Shown: in pieces, positions 42,414-50,822 of the stretch
Layout of the letters: each line of letters opens with the position of its first letter
Position numbering within the stretch: the first letter of the stretch is position 1
Origin: Sphingomonas aerophila
Lineage (GTDB): Bacteria > Pseudomonadota > Alphaproteobacteria > Sphingomonadales > Sphingomonadaceae
Length of the DNA: 64,000 bases
Direction of reading: 5' to 3'
Assembly (NCBI RefSeq): GCF_014199305.1
Contig: NZ_JACIJK010000004.1
Location: forward strand, 1-64,000
The notes under the pieces: generated by a model
What the model was told of the DNA's origin: nothing
The model's input: the letters and a program-made list of their open reading frames with translations, nothing else
Database searches by the model: none
Position numbers and translations under genes: made by a program

Positions 42414-44020
42414 AGCAGCGCGAAGTAGCGGAGCGCGGGCAAGCTCGGGAGGAAGAAATAGTCCCCGCCCACCAATTGCACATAGGTTTCCACCTGGACG
42501 ATCCGACGTAGCGGCTTTTCCCGGATCGTCATCGGCCCCGGTGCGCCGAGAAGGGGATCCTCCTCGCCGTAAAGCATGGCAAAGCTGCTGTTCAGCAGCC
42601 ACGTCTGCTGCACGAATTCGAATTGTCGGGCGATGTCGGTGTTGAGGCACATGAACAGCAGGCCGCGCTCCTGTCCGTCATCCTGCCGTGGATCGGCGAT
42701 GGACGTTCCGTACTTGCGGCCCCGTCGTAGGATGCGGTGTCGGTTCGCCGCTTCCAGCAAGCTGGGGCGGGAGGCATCGTCGGGCGCCAGGGCGTCGCGG
42801 GGGTTTGCGCGGCGAACATGACTGCCGGCCGGACAACCATGCGCATAGCGGTCGTCTTTCCAGAACAGATAATCATTGTTCGGCGCGCCATTGACGGGCG
42901 GTAGCGTGCCCTTGGGACAGAGCAGGTGCCCGTCCTTGTTGCGGCCGATTACCCGTTCCGCAATCCAGTCGGCGGTGACATGCGAAGCATGCTTCGGGTC
43001 GTGTCTACGGATGCGGTCCGCATTAGCGTCCATGGACTGCCAGAAGGCGGCCACGTCCTGCTTCAGTTCACGAACGACGATGTAGCTGCCGTTCAGGCCC
43101 AGATCCAGGAAGCCCTCTGCCGTGGGATGCCGGACGAGACCCGCTTGAGCCGGCCCGTCGTCGTCGGGGGGTGGCACCGGCAGAACGGGGCCGGGCGATG
43201 GTTCGCCATGGCCGTTCCGGTACCCGATAAGGAAGTCGCCCAGTGGTACGCCCTGCACCGGACGGGGCTGTGTGACTGGGACGTCGTCCAGCGTTACCGC
43301 GCCGCCGACATCATACGGGTCGGGCTGTGATAGACCATCGGCGAAGCCGAAATGCTCGCGGCTGATGTTGCCCTGTTCGGGATGTTCCGGATCAATGAAC
43401 AGCGAGCGGCTTCGCGCCACCGTGACGCCGACAGGTCGCAGCGCGGCTTCCACCTCGGCGCACCAGGCCGAAGCATCCTCGTCGCTGCCGGTGTAGAGCA
43501 GCAACATCGCGTGGACGGACAAGGCGGTGGTGACGTGCGCCTCTGCCGCCGTTCCGTCGGGCACGTCGAACCCGCCTCGCAGGCCGGCGGCGCTGGCGCG
43601 CAAGGGGGTGTTCGCGCTCCAGACCGGGCCGCCCGGAACCACGGTCGTCTCCCAATCGTCGCCACGACGATCGCCCAAACGGCGCAAGCGGTCTTCCTGC
43701 AACATCCCCTCTCGGAAGGGACGGGAGAAGGAGGCGAGCGCCGTTTCCTCAAGGCCCATCTGCCGAAGACCGGACCAGCTAAGTGCCAGCGCCGCAGCCC
43801 GCGATCCCGTCTCGCCCTTGCCTGGCGGCACGGCATTCGTGACGGGCGCGACCCGCTCCAGCACGGACAACCAACTTCCCCCGGTCAGGTCAGGCCCGAA
43901 GCTCAGGCAAAGCGCGCGACCAAAGCGGAGGGCGCCAAAGCCGCTCACGACCAGACCTTGCGTCTTGGCCGCAGCATCAGGTGCCAATTTCCAGCTCGAC
44001 GACGATCTAGAGGTGCTCAC
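42410..44020 (-). CDS. DyP-type haem peroxidase
   Basis: About 536 residues from a GTG at 44020, which overlaps the upstream stop (GTGA); a longer in-frame reading to 44245 lies inside the upstream gene. The ferredoxin-like DyP halves are present. The distal GxxDG-type motif is FGFADGLSQPD at about 224-234 with the catalytic Asp, the proximal haem ligand is His401 in CPAGSHVRRANPRDAL, and the distal Arg is in HRILRRGRKYG at about 432. All key residues are therefore intact. It has no Tat or Sec signal, so it is probably cytoplasmic or bound to the membrane through its operon partners. DyP enzymes oxidise dyes, phenols or porphyrins with H2O2. It is coupled to a P450 that may itself use peroxide. 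Confidence 0.92.
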   Translation of the reverse strand: MSTSRSSSSWKLAPDAAAKTQGLVVSGFGALRFGRALCLSFGPDLTGGSWLSVLERVAPVTNAVPPGKGETGSRAAALALSWSGLRQMGLEETALASFSRPFREGMLQEDRLRRLGDRRGDDWETTVVPGGPVWSANTPLRASAAGLRGGFDVPDGTAAEAHVTTALSVHAMLLLYTGSDEDASAWCAEVEAALRPVGVTVARSRSLFIDPEHPEQGNISREHFGFADGLSQPDPYDVGGAVTLDDVPVTQPRPVQGVPLGDFLIGYRNGHGEPSPGPVLPVPPPDDDGPAQAGLVRHPTAEGFLDLGLNGSYIVVRELKQDVAAFWQSMDANADRIRRHDPKHASHVTADWIAERVIGRNKDGHLLCPKGTLPPVNGAPNNDYLFWKDDRYAHGCPAGSHVRRANPRDALAPDDASRPSLLEAANRHRILRRGRKYGTSIADPRQDDGQERGLLFMCLNTDIARQFEFVQQTWLLNSSFAMLYGEEDPLLGAPGPMTIREKPLRRIVQVETYVQLVGGDYFFLPSLPALRYFALL

Positions 44021-45399
44021 AGGTCCAGCATCCAGGCTTCGGCTGCACTGTCGTCCAGCGACTTGTTGCGCAGTCCGTTGGCAATGCGGTGGTTTCGCTC
44101 GATCTGATCCACAGTCAGGTCGGGATAGGCGCTGTACCAGAAGCGGCTCACCGTCCGGCTGGCGAGAGCCCAGGCCTTGAACTGACGACCATGCTCGGCA
44201 CCCTCGCCGACCAGATAACGTGTGGTCGGGAATCCGACGCCGCATCCCCAGGCCAGGGTCAGGCCGCCATGCGCCTTCTCGATGAAGTCATCGAGATAGG
44301 AGTCCCAGCTATGGTCAAAGTTCGAAAAGAACAGCAGCCGGCTATGGTTGTTCAGAAACGCCCAATGCGCAAAGTGAACAGTGCGCATGCTGCCAAGGTA
44401 GCCGGCGCGAGAGGCCCGAAGCGCACGCAGGGCGAGGTGGAGGCCCCGATGCCCCGCGCGGACGATGACGGTACGCAGGACACCCGGCTTGATGAGGACG
44501 ATTGATCCCATGTGGTTCTGGGTGATCCAGTCCTCACGCCGGATCATCTCACGTAGCATCCGCTCGTCCTGTCGAGGGCGATCATGTGAGCTGTCGCGCA
44601 CTTCCAGATGGCGAACCCAGAACAACAGCGCCGCCGCCGTTGCAACCACGCTCGCCAGCGCCATCGCGACCAAATGGTCACGCGCTACTCCGAGGCCAGC
44701 CAGCAGCAGCCCGGGTGCAGCGGCAACGGCCAGCAGCAGCAGGACGAACAGGGTCAAAGCCGCCCAGTCCGTAATGCGTTCAGCCGGCGAAATGCGCTCA
44801 GGCGCTTGATCGTCAAGCCAGCGGTGGTTGGGGAGGAGCGCGGTGCGAAGGTCAGCATGAACCTTGGCGGGCGCCTCTCCGCGATAAAGCTGCGGTGCGC
44901 GACGGTCGAGTTCTTCCACCGTCTCAAGAAAGACGCTGTGATCGCGCAGGATCTGCTGGCACGCCAAGCCGCGGTTCCCGTGGTGAAAGACGCTGGGCCG
45001 CTGCGTCCGCGCCTCAAAGTACGGTGCAACGCTGCGTTTTGACGCCAGCGCCGTCACCGCGTCATACAGCGCCCCTGTGCCATCGCTCGGGCGCTTGCAG
45101 CAACGGATCATCACCCGCAGCTCTTCCCCCACGACCGCCGTCAGATCGTTCCAGAAAGCGCCTTCCGGCCCGTCGAAATTGGCCTCAAGGATGAATACTG
45201 GATCATAGTCGTGCGCCGGGAAGACGCTGATCGACATGAAATGCAGCGTCGGAATACGCTCGCGCAGCCGCCAGAAGTTTGGGGAGTTCGGATCGGCCGA
45301 CTTGTCTTCCTGCCGTTTCAGGTCTTCGATGGCTGCAGTCAGCCTGCTGCACGACTCCGGCTTAACCTCAAGCGGTACACAGAGTGTGACCTGTTTCAC
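44017..45399 (-). CDS. two-TM membrane protein coupled to the DyP peroxidase
   Basis: About 460 residues if it begins at GTG 45399, just after a very G-rich stretch; an ATG at 45441 in the same frame would add 14 residues (MPSFGLCLGGGG...). The N-terminal 200 residues form an alpha/beta domain (HFMSISVFPAHDYDPVFILE, NFDGPEGAFWNDLTAVVGEE). Two membrane helices follow at about 214-236 and 244-262. The C-terminal domain has SRLLFFSNFDHSWDSYLDDF, LAWGCGVGFPTTRYLVGEGA and FWYSAYPDLTVDQIERNHRI. I know this C-terminal pattern only from uncharacterised proteins near haem peroxidases. The pairing with the DyP gene (four-base overlap) suggests a membrane partner that supplies or takes up its substrate. 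Confidence 0.7.
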   Translation of the reverse strand: MKQVTLCVPLEVKPESCSRLTAAIEDLKRQEDKSADPNSPNFWRLRERIPTLHFMSISVFPAHDYDPVFILEANFDGPEGAFWNDLTAVVGEELRVMIRCCKRPSDGTGALYDAVTALASKRSVAPYFEARTQRPSVFHHGNRGLACQQILRDHSVFLETVEELDRRAPQLYRGEAPAKVHADLRTALLPNHRWLDDQAPERISPAERITDWAALTLFVLLLLAVAAAPGLLLAGLGVARDHLVAMALASVVATAAALLFWVRHLEVRDSSHDRPRQDERMLREMIRREDWITQNHMGSIVLIKPGVLRTVIVRAGHRGLHLALRALRASRAGYLGSMRTVHFAHWAFLNNHSRLLFFSNFDHSWDSYLDDFIEKAHGGLTLAWGCGVGFPTTRYLVGEGAEHGRQFKAWALASRTVSRFWYSAYPDLTVDQIERNHRIANGLRNKSLDDSAAEAWMLDL

Positions 45400-45409
45400 T
45401 CCGAACCCG

Positions 45410-45418
45410 CCCCCCCCC
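45410..45418 (-). repeat. G9 homopolymer tract at the start of the two-TM gene
   Basis: Nine consecutive C on the plus strand, G on the coding strand, between the two possible starts of the gene. If translation begins at ATG 45441 the tract is inside codons 8-12 and slippage would switch the frame. If it begins at GTG 45399 the tract is part of the ribosome site and slippage would alter spacing. It is also a place where sequencing errors are common. Confidence 0.6.
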
Positions 45419-45573
45419 AAGCACAAGCCAAACGATGGCAAGCATGTCAGTGAAGGTTGTTCAGCTTGGGGCCCTGCTTCTCAAGGTGTGGAATACTGTC
45501 CGGGTAATCCTGGTGCGCGAAAAGCCTGACTGATTAGCAGGGCCACATATTGGCGATGAAGTGCCGTGAACGA

Positions 45574-48500
45574 TCAACGTTTCGTCAGCCCCAGCATCTG
45601 GAGCAAGGCGGGTCCGGCTGCGATCAACAAAGGCAACAGCGGCAGCAGGGGCTCGTTTGAGCGGATAAGGACCACGGTCAGGGCCAGCACCGCTACCCCG
45701 GCCACGGCCAGTACCGGCCAGCGCGCAAATCGCCAGGCATCCTGGCCCATGTTCGCGCGCCACCTCTGGATTGCCTTGGGCTTCTCGGTTTGCCGGATGA
45801 ACAGCGCGAAGCTATCATTCACTAGCCGGGGTGCCGGGTGCAGGACCACCAATCCCCGCCGCACCAGCGAGGCGATGGCGGTCGCCTGGCTGACATTGAC
45901 GAAGCGGCCATGAGCAAGGTGGTGCAGGACCAGCCGCTCAGCCCAGCTCGAAACCGCCCACCGATACTCATAGTGCTCGACCAGCAGCGAGCGGAGGAAG
46001 TCGATGATGTCAGACGGCGCGTAGCGGCTAAGACCGGCAGCCCAGTTTTTGACCGGCTCGTCATAGACGCGGGCGTAATCGGACTGGCTGAGTCGATAAG
46101 GCCCGCCCGGTGCTGGGCGGGGCGGCACGGGCGGTGTTTCGAGCAGGGAGGCGATGACATGCTCGGGCATGAAGGCGAGTTCTTCGACCGCGGTACGCTC
46201 GCCTGGAGAAGCATGGGCGCTAAGCGGCGTCACGTGGCGTTCCGCCCGAAACATGTAGGTATGGAAGCGCTCCAATAGTCTGCTCCAGCGCAGGGCTTCC
46301 CGGAACTTGGCGCTCTCCCGGGCCTGGTCGCCGTCCGCTGCGGGGCTGCCCCCCTGGCTCGCATAGAAGTCGTCTTCCTCTCGTTCGTAGGCCTGGAGCA
46401 ATCGGTCCAGCGGCGCCAATTCGACTAGGAACACGAATGCGATTGGCGGCGCGCCTGGCACGTCGTTTGCCGTATCGAAGGCCGCTACCAGCTGCTCGAA
46501 ATACCCGAGCGCCTGGCGACGACGCACGGGATCCCGGTATGTCATCTCCAGGTTGAACACGGCAACGCCACAGGTCACGACCTCGCCGTTTCCAATCGCC
46601 CGGCGCAATTGGTCGACATCAGCGTCAGTCGCCACTGACATGTCGGCGGCATGGCATTGGCGGAGCAGGTCCTGCTGCAGCCCCAGCGGAGCACCGACGA
46701 CCATGGTAAGCTGGCCTGGCGGAAGCCTCGCTCGGCCGTTCGCGTCTGTTGTAAGCGTCGGATAAGGAACCACGGCGTGCGGCACGCCGAAGCCGAACAG
46801 GTCCCGCAGAACAACATGCGACGCCGTCCATAGCATCAGGCCCAGTACCAAGCCGACGACCAGCAGCAAGGCGATCCAGGGAAGGGGCGGCGTGGCCGGG
46901 CGTGGTGGAGGAAGCAGGAATAACGATGGAGTGACAGCGGCGGCGGTCCCGACAGCGGAGGTGCAGGGGTTATCAGGCGGCTGGGCGCTGTCCCGAAGAT
47001 AATGCCAGGCGGTTCGGGTTAGTGCTCCGTCTGCCGGTCCGCCGGAGTGAGAAGGCAGAGAAATCGTGTCCAAAAAGATACCGGGCACCCCCGGCTCGAA
47101 CGGCTTGCCGTTTCTACCGGCCCTGCCGGGCAAGCCGGGTTGGCACGGCCAGCGTCCCCAGTCCACGGTTGCACGGTTGCGCCGGTAGTCGACGTCGAAC
47201 GCCCGCACGGCGGCGGCGAGGTCAGAGTGGCTTCGCGCAGCGTCCTCCTTTGCTTTCAGCGTGTCGTCCACCGCGCGTTGGTTCGCGACAAAGGCCGCAG
47301 CATCGCTGTAAAGAGCAGAGGCGGGAACGACGCCTACCAGCATCAGCGCCGCGATGGCGGAGCGCGCGTGGCGGCGCTCCGCCCTTTGCCCCCCGGCTGG
47401 CGCACTGGTGGTGAGAAGCGGCTGCACCAACCGCCTGGGAAGCGAGAAGATCACGGCGCGCAATCCGATCAGCAGTGCCGTGAGCGTGGCGATGATCCGT
47501 ATCGCAGGAGAGGGCACGAGCCAGACGAGTAGCGCCAGCGCCAGTCCTGCTGCCGCCACGATGATGGGTCGCTCATAGGACCTGCGTCGCGGCATCAAGC
47601 GCTGGACGTCCTCACGCCGGTGCAGCTGAGACAGCGGTTGCCGCAACAGGAGAACGATCAGCAAGACCAGGATGACGATGCCGAACCACAGGGCTAGCGC
47701 AAACTGCACCGTGCGCGCTGCAGTACGATCAAGGGTGGCTAGGTCCGCGGACACAATCAGGACCCAGGAGGTCCCCGGCAGCGTTTGTGCTGTGAATTTC
47801 CAGCGCCGTCCGTCGTACAGGCCGCCGAAGTTGACCGGTGCTGGCGCATTGTAGCGGTCGTGGCACGATTGCGGAGGTGCAGGTCGGGCAGCCAAGACGT
47901 TCAGCGCTACATCGGCGGTGCGGGAATTGAGCTCGTCGCGAAGCTGCTCCACTCCTGCCCGATAGCGATTGGAGTGGAAGATCACGGGCCAGCCAGGCCG
48001 AGCGGCGTCGACGATCGCGAACTGGAGGGGCGGGGGTAGGACCGGCGACACCAGCGAGGGCAGGACCGTGACCGCCGTCGCAACCGTCGGCCGCGCCACG
48101 CTGTCATCACTCCTCGCCGCGATCGATGGGTCTGCTACGTCGGGAACGACGGAGAAGGCCATGATCGTCTTTGAGATGCCATCAGCTTGCGAGCGCACCT
48201 GCTCCAGCGCGTAGCCGGGCACGAAACGCCATTGCGTGTCGCCGACCCTGAAAGTGGGAGGGTTACCGGTCGAGAGATAGCCTTCGAGCAATTCGCCACG
48301 CGCCGCCTGCCTGAAATATGTCCGCCCGGCGATCTGCGGGCGTCCGCCGGCGTCGTCGCGCCAGACAGTTACGCGCGTTCCCGGCACCATAAGGCCGCTC
48401 TGATCGGCTACCAGCAAGGACTCGAGTGGCGGCAACGGGAAACGAACGCGCTTGCCGTCGGGCGCCGTCTCTGGCGCAACGGTCATGCGCCGGGGAACAG

Positions 48501-49839
48501 GCGAGACGTCCAGCGGATTTACCGCCGGGGTCAAAGAGCCGCTCTCGATCGACCTGTTCGTCCACCACAGTGACCGGCACAGCTCCCGGCGAAACTGGTG
48601 CGCGATCCGGTTCGCGGTGACCTCAGCCTGGCGATCAGTGGCAGCCCTATTGGCGGCCGTGGTCCAAGCGAAGCGATACGCCATGGTCGCGGTCGCCGTG
48701 GCGGCGATCAGCCCCAGCCCGATCGCCCAAACCTCAACCCGCGTGATTGCCTCACCTGGCCCGATCAGGCGCAGCTTCAGGACAGGCACAAGTGCTAGTA
48801 GAATCCCGAGTATCAGGGCAAAGGCGGTGATGCCGGCCTGGGGCAGCGAGCGCAGGCCGCCGGCCCCGGCAGTGTCGGGAACCAGGCCGATCGCGTTCAG
48901 CTCTTCTGGCGGCCGGTACCGCATCCCTGCGGGGAAGAGTGGCCGCTGGTACGCGACAAAACGTTGGCCACCTATCGTTATGCGAAAGGGGGCCAACTCC
49001 ACACCAGCGTCCACCTGCGGGCTGACCGCCGCCGCGCCTCCCTTTCCTAACGCGGCGCTCAGAGCCCTGATCACCGAGTCCGGTGGTCGAAGGTCCCTGA
49101 GCGTTCTGACCGGCAGGTGTTCGCGTCCAAGCTGAGCAACGATGACGCCGTCCGAGCGCATAAACAGAACGTGACGGAAACGCGGCGCTGCCTGTCCCAA
49201 ATCCACCACGTCCCCGAGGTCTAGATTGGTGCGGTAACACAGCACCGCGTCTGTCAACTTGCCGGGCGGAAGGGTGAGCGCTGCGCGTGCGGGCCTTGGC
49301 CTGTTCAGGATGTTGACGATAGCGGCAGCGGTTGACGCCGGCTCGCCGCCAGGCCGCTGGCGGGCGTCCTCGAACAGGATACCATCGAGGCGCATCGATC
49401 CCCTGACATGGAGGCCGCCGCCGTTCAGGATCGCAGCCTCCTCCGCTCTCGGCGTGGGGCAGGCACTTTCGGTAGGGGCGATCGCGTAATCCACGACTAC
49501 ATCGCCGAGCAAGGGGTGGTAAGAAGTGCTGCGCCCCTGCCAGCCTTCCGACTTTTCGAGTGCTGGCGGCGCGGCCAGGCGCGAAGCCATCAGATTAGCC
49601 CGCGCAATGGTCCGCATGTTCGACGGCCATGCAGCGACGCTTTGCGCAACAATCTCCAGGTCGTGGGTGTTGCGCCGATGTTCGCCCGCGCTCATTCGCT
49701 GGCCGAGGAGAAGCGTCCACAACAAAAACGCGGCGAACAGGGCAGCGCCGCCAATCAGAATGGTGGAAGCCCAGCGTGAGGGCGCTCGCTTTGCGGATGG
49801 GCTCGCGGCCGGCGCGGGGACCTGACCCTGTCCCGTCAT
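45574..49839 (-). CDS. 1421-aa multi-pass membrane protein with sensor-like periplasmic domains and degenerate P-loop region
   Basis: Starts at ATG 49839, with GGAG eight bases upstream. TM1 is at about 25-46. A periplasmic domain of nearly 290 residues follows, then two helices near 340-390. A second periplasmic domain (about 395-715) has dCache-like features (YFRQAARGELLEGYLSTGNP, FAIVDAARPGWPVIFHSNRY). Several more helices lie at 720-850, then a short loop and a helix near 1005. The cytoplasmic part contains LTMVVGAPLGLQQDLLRQ, which lies where a Walker A would be but lacks the GK[S/T]. A winged-helix-like tail (SQATAIASLVRRGLVVLHPA) and two terminal helices close the chain. It is probably a signalling or scaffold protein with a dead NTPase domain. 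No family is known to me. It leads the P450/DyP operon, 132 bases upstream. Confidence 0.72.
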   Translation of the reverse strand: MTGQGQVPAPAASPSAKRAPSRWASTILIGGAALFAAFLLWTLLLGQRMSAGEHRRNTHDLEIVAQSVAAWPSNMRTIARANLMASRLAAPPALEKSEGWQGRSTSYHPLLGDVVVDYAIAPTESACPTPRAEEAAILNGGGLHVRGSMRLDGILFEDARQRPGGEPASTAAAIVNILNRPRPARAALTLPPGKLTDAVLCYRTNLDLGDVVDLGQAAPRFRHVLFMRSDGVIVAQLGREHLPVRTLRDLRPPDSVIRALSAALGKGGAAAVSPQVDAGVELAPFRITIGGQRFVAYQRPLFPAGMRYRPPEELNAIGLVPDTAGAGGLRSLPQAGITAFALILGILLALVPVLKLRLIGPGEAITRVEVWAIGLGLIAATATATMAYRFAWTTAANRAATDRQAEVTANRIAHQFRRELCRSLWWTNRSIESGSLTPAVNPLDVSPVPRRMTVAPETAPDGKRVRFPLPPLESLLVADQSGLMVPGTRVTVWRDDAGGRPQIAGRTYFRQAARGELLEGYLSTGNPPTFRVGDTQWRFVPGYALEQVRSQADGISKTIMAFSVVPDVADPSIAARSDDSVARPTVATAVTVLPSLVSPVLPPPLQFAIVDAARPGWPVIFHSNRYRAGVEQLRDELNSRTADVALNVLAARPAPPQSCHDRYNAPAPVNFGGLYDGRRWKFTAQTLPGTSWVLIVSADLATLDRTAARTVQFALALWFGIVILVLLIVLLLRQPLSQLHRREDVQRLMPRRRSYERPIIVAAAGLALALLVWLVPSPAIRIIATLTALLIGLRAVIFSLPRRLVQPLLTTSAPAGGQRAERRHARSAIAALMLVGVVPASALYSDAAAFVANQRAVDDTLKAKEDAARSHSDLAAAVRAFDVDYRRNRATVDWGRWPCQPGLPGRAGRNGKPFEPGVPGIFLDTISLPSHSGGPADGALTRTAWHYLRDSAQPPDNPCTSAVGTAAAVTPSLFLLPPPRPATPPLPWIALLLVVGLVLGLMLWTASHVVLRDLFGFGVPHAVVPYPTLTTDANGRARLPPGQLTMVVGAPLGLQQDLLRQCHAADMSVATDADVDQLRRAIGNGEVVTCGVAVFNLEMTYRDPVRRRQALGYFEQLVAAFDTANDVPGAPPIAFVFLVELAPLDRLLQAYEREEDDFYASQGGSPAADGDQARESAKFREALRWSRLLERFHTYMFRAERHVTPLSAHASPGERTAVEELAFMPEHVIASLLETPPVPPRPAPGGPYRLSQSDYARVYDEPVKNWAAGLSRYAPSDIIDFLRSLLVEHYEYRWAVSSWAERLVLHHLAHGRFVNVSQATAIASLVRRGLVVLHPAPRLVNDSFALFIRQTEKPKAIQRWRANMGQDAWRFARWPVLAVAGVAVLALTVVLIRSNEPLLPLLPLLIAAGPALLQMLGLTKR

Positions 49840-50040
49840 GGTGCCGCTCCAGAACTGCCGCGCTGCGCCTTTCGCCACCGGGCCCTGAGCCGATCATAAG
49901 AGACATGGCCCACGCCACCCAGCGGGGTGATCTACGGAGGGAGGCGCCGATGTGACGGATTCTTGTGCCACCCGGCTCATGACGTAGTCGGAACACTGGT
50001 GCCCTGAGAGCATTGGCATTGTCTCGCCTCAAGCGAGATC

Positions 50041-50046
50041 AGGAGG
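50041..50046 (+). promoter_or_regulatory. consensus ribosome binding site of the entericidin-like gene
   Basis: AGGAGG five bases before the ATG at 50052. A perfect consensus of this type supports the very short frame that follows as a well-translated gene. Confidence 0.7.
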
Positions 50047-50051
50047 TTTCA

Positions 50052-50186
50052 ATGATTCGCAAGGTAGCGATCGCCGGTATGCTGGCGACGGCAGTGCTGC
50101 TGTCGGCGTGCAACACAATGCGTGGGGCCAAGGAAGACGTAAACTCCGCTAGCAAGTCCGTCGAGAAGTCGACAGACGGCAAATAG
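50052..50186 (+). CDS. entericidin-like small lipoprotein
   Basis: 44 residues: MIRKVAIAGMLATAVLLSAC, then NTMRGAKEDVNSASKSVEKS and a four-residue tail. The lipobox LLSAC puts the lipidated Cys at position 20. The short mature part with GAKEDVNSASKSVEK matches the entericidin A/B family (pattern NTxxGxGxDVxxxG...), small lipoproteins tied to envelope stress and, in enterobacteria, to a toxin/antidote role. A perfect AGGAGG precedes the ATG. Only one member is present here. It is transcribed divergently from the 1421-aa membrane protein gene. Confidence 0.85.
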   Translation: MIRKVAIAGMLATAVLLSACNTMRGAKEDVNSASKSVEKSTDGK

Positions 50187-50246
50187 GGCAGGTAGGACCG
50201 ACACTCTAAGGTCATCAGCCCTCCATACGGGGGCGAGGCAAAGACG

Positions 50247-50294
50247 GCGGTGGAACTGGCCATGGCTTAGGTGCCGGCCAGTTCCACCGCCGGG
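50247..50294. terminator. long perfect hairpin (17-bp stem, 14-base loop)
   Basis: CGGCGGTGGAACTGGCC (50247-50263) is exactly complementary to GGCCAGTTCCACCGCCG (50278-50294). It starts 61 bases after the entericidin stop. On the plus strand GGGGCT follows, not a T-run; on the minus strand the stem runs into TCTTTG. It is probably the terminator of the entericidin transcript, but it is longer and more perfect than other hairpins in the window. Confidence 0.6.
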
Positions 50295-50455
50295 GGCTGA
50301 ACGTACGCCGTCAAGGCATACGATCCTTTGCAGCCGAGCCCTCAAATTCCACGTTTCGAGCGACTGATTCCACGGTCTCTACGACGCTGACATCCACGTA
50401 CGAGGTCCATCAACTCCATGCGCCAGGCTGGCGCACCGTTCATCGGAGTTGACCC

Positions 50456-50632
50456 ATGTTCCTCAAGACTCTCTTTCCAACGCCCAAGGTCGCACGCAAG
50501 CCTCTGACCGATCGCCCGTTCGCTGCCGCTTTCCTTTCCTTCGTTTGCACCTGTTCAGTGCTGGGCGGAACCACCGCCATATTCAACGATGGGTCGGCGT
50601 CTCCGCAGACCGCGATCGCACGCGCGGCGTGA
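50456..50632 (+). CDS. small membrane or exported protein, 58 aa
   Basis: An open frame of 58 codons with GGAG seven bases before the ATG. It encodes MFLKTLFPTPKVARKPLTDR, then a hydrophobic stretch PFAAAFLSFVCTCSVLGGTT and a short Ala/Asp tail. One helix or an uncleaved signal is likely. It resembles small, poorly studied sphingomonad proteins with one hydrophobic segment. No function can be given. It lies between the long hairpin and the regulator-hydrolase gene. Confidence 0.45.
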   Translation: MFLKTLFPTPKVARKPLTDRPFAAAFLSFVCTCSVLGGTTAIFNDGSASPQTAIARAA

Positions 50633-50822
50633 CCTGCGCGAACCGCCAGCGCCTGGAACGCGGTGCCCGAACGAGGCAACTGTTCCGGGCGCTTGGGTGG
50701 GCGTGTGACCGTCCCGGACGGGAAGGCGCTGGCATAGCGCGCTCCCGATAGACTTTGCCGCCACGATGCGAGAGGATCGTCGCGATCGATGCTGATCGCA
50801 GCTCTCCCATCGGAGCTTCGTC

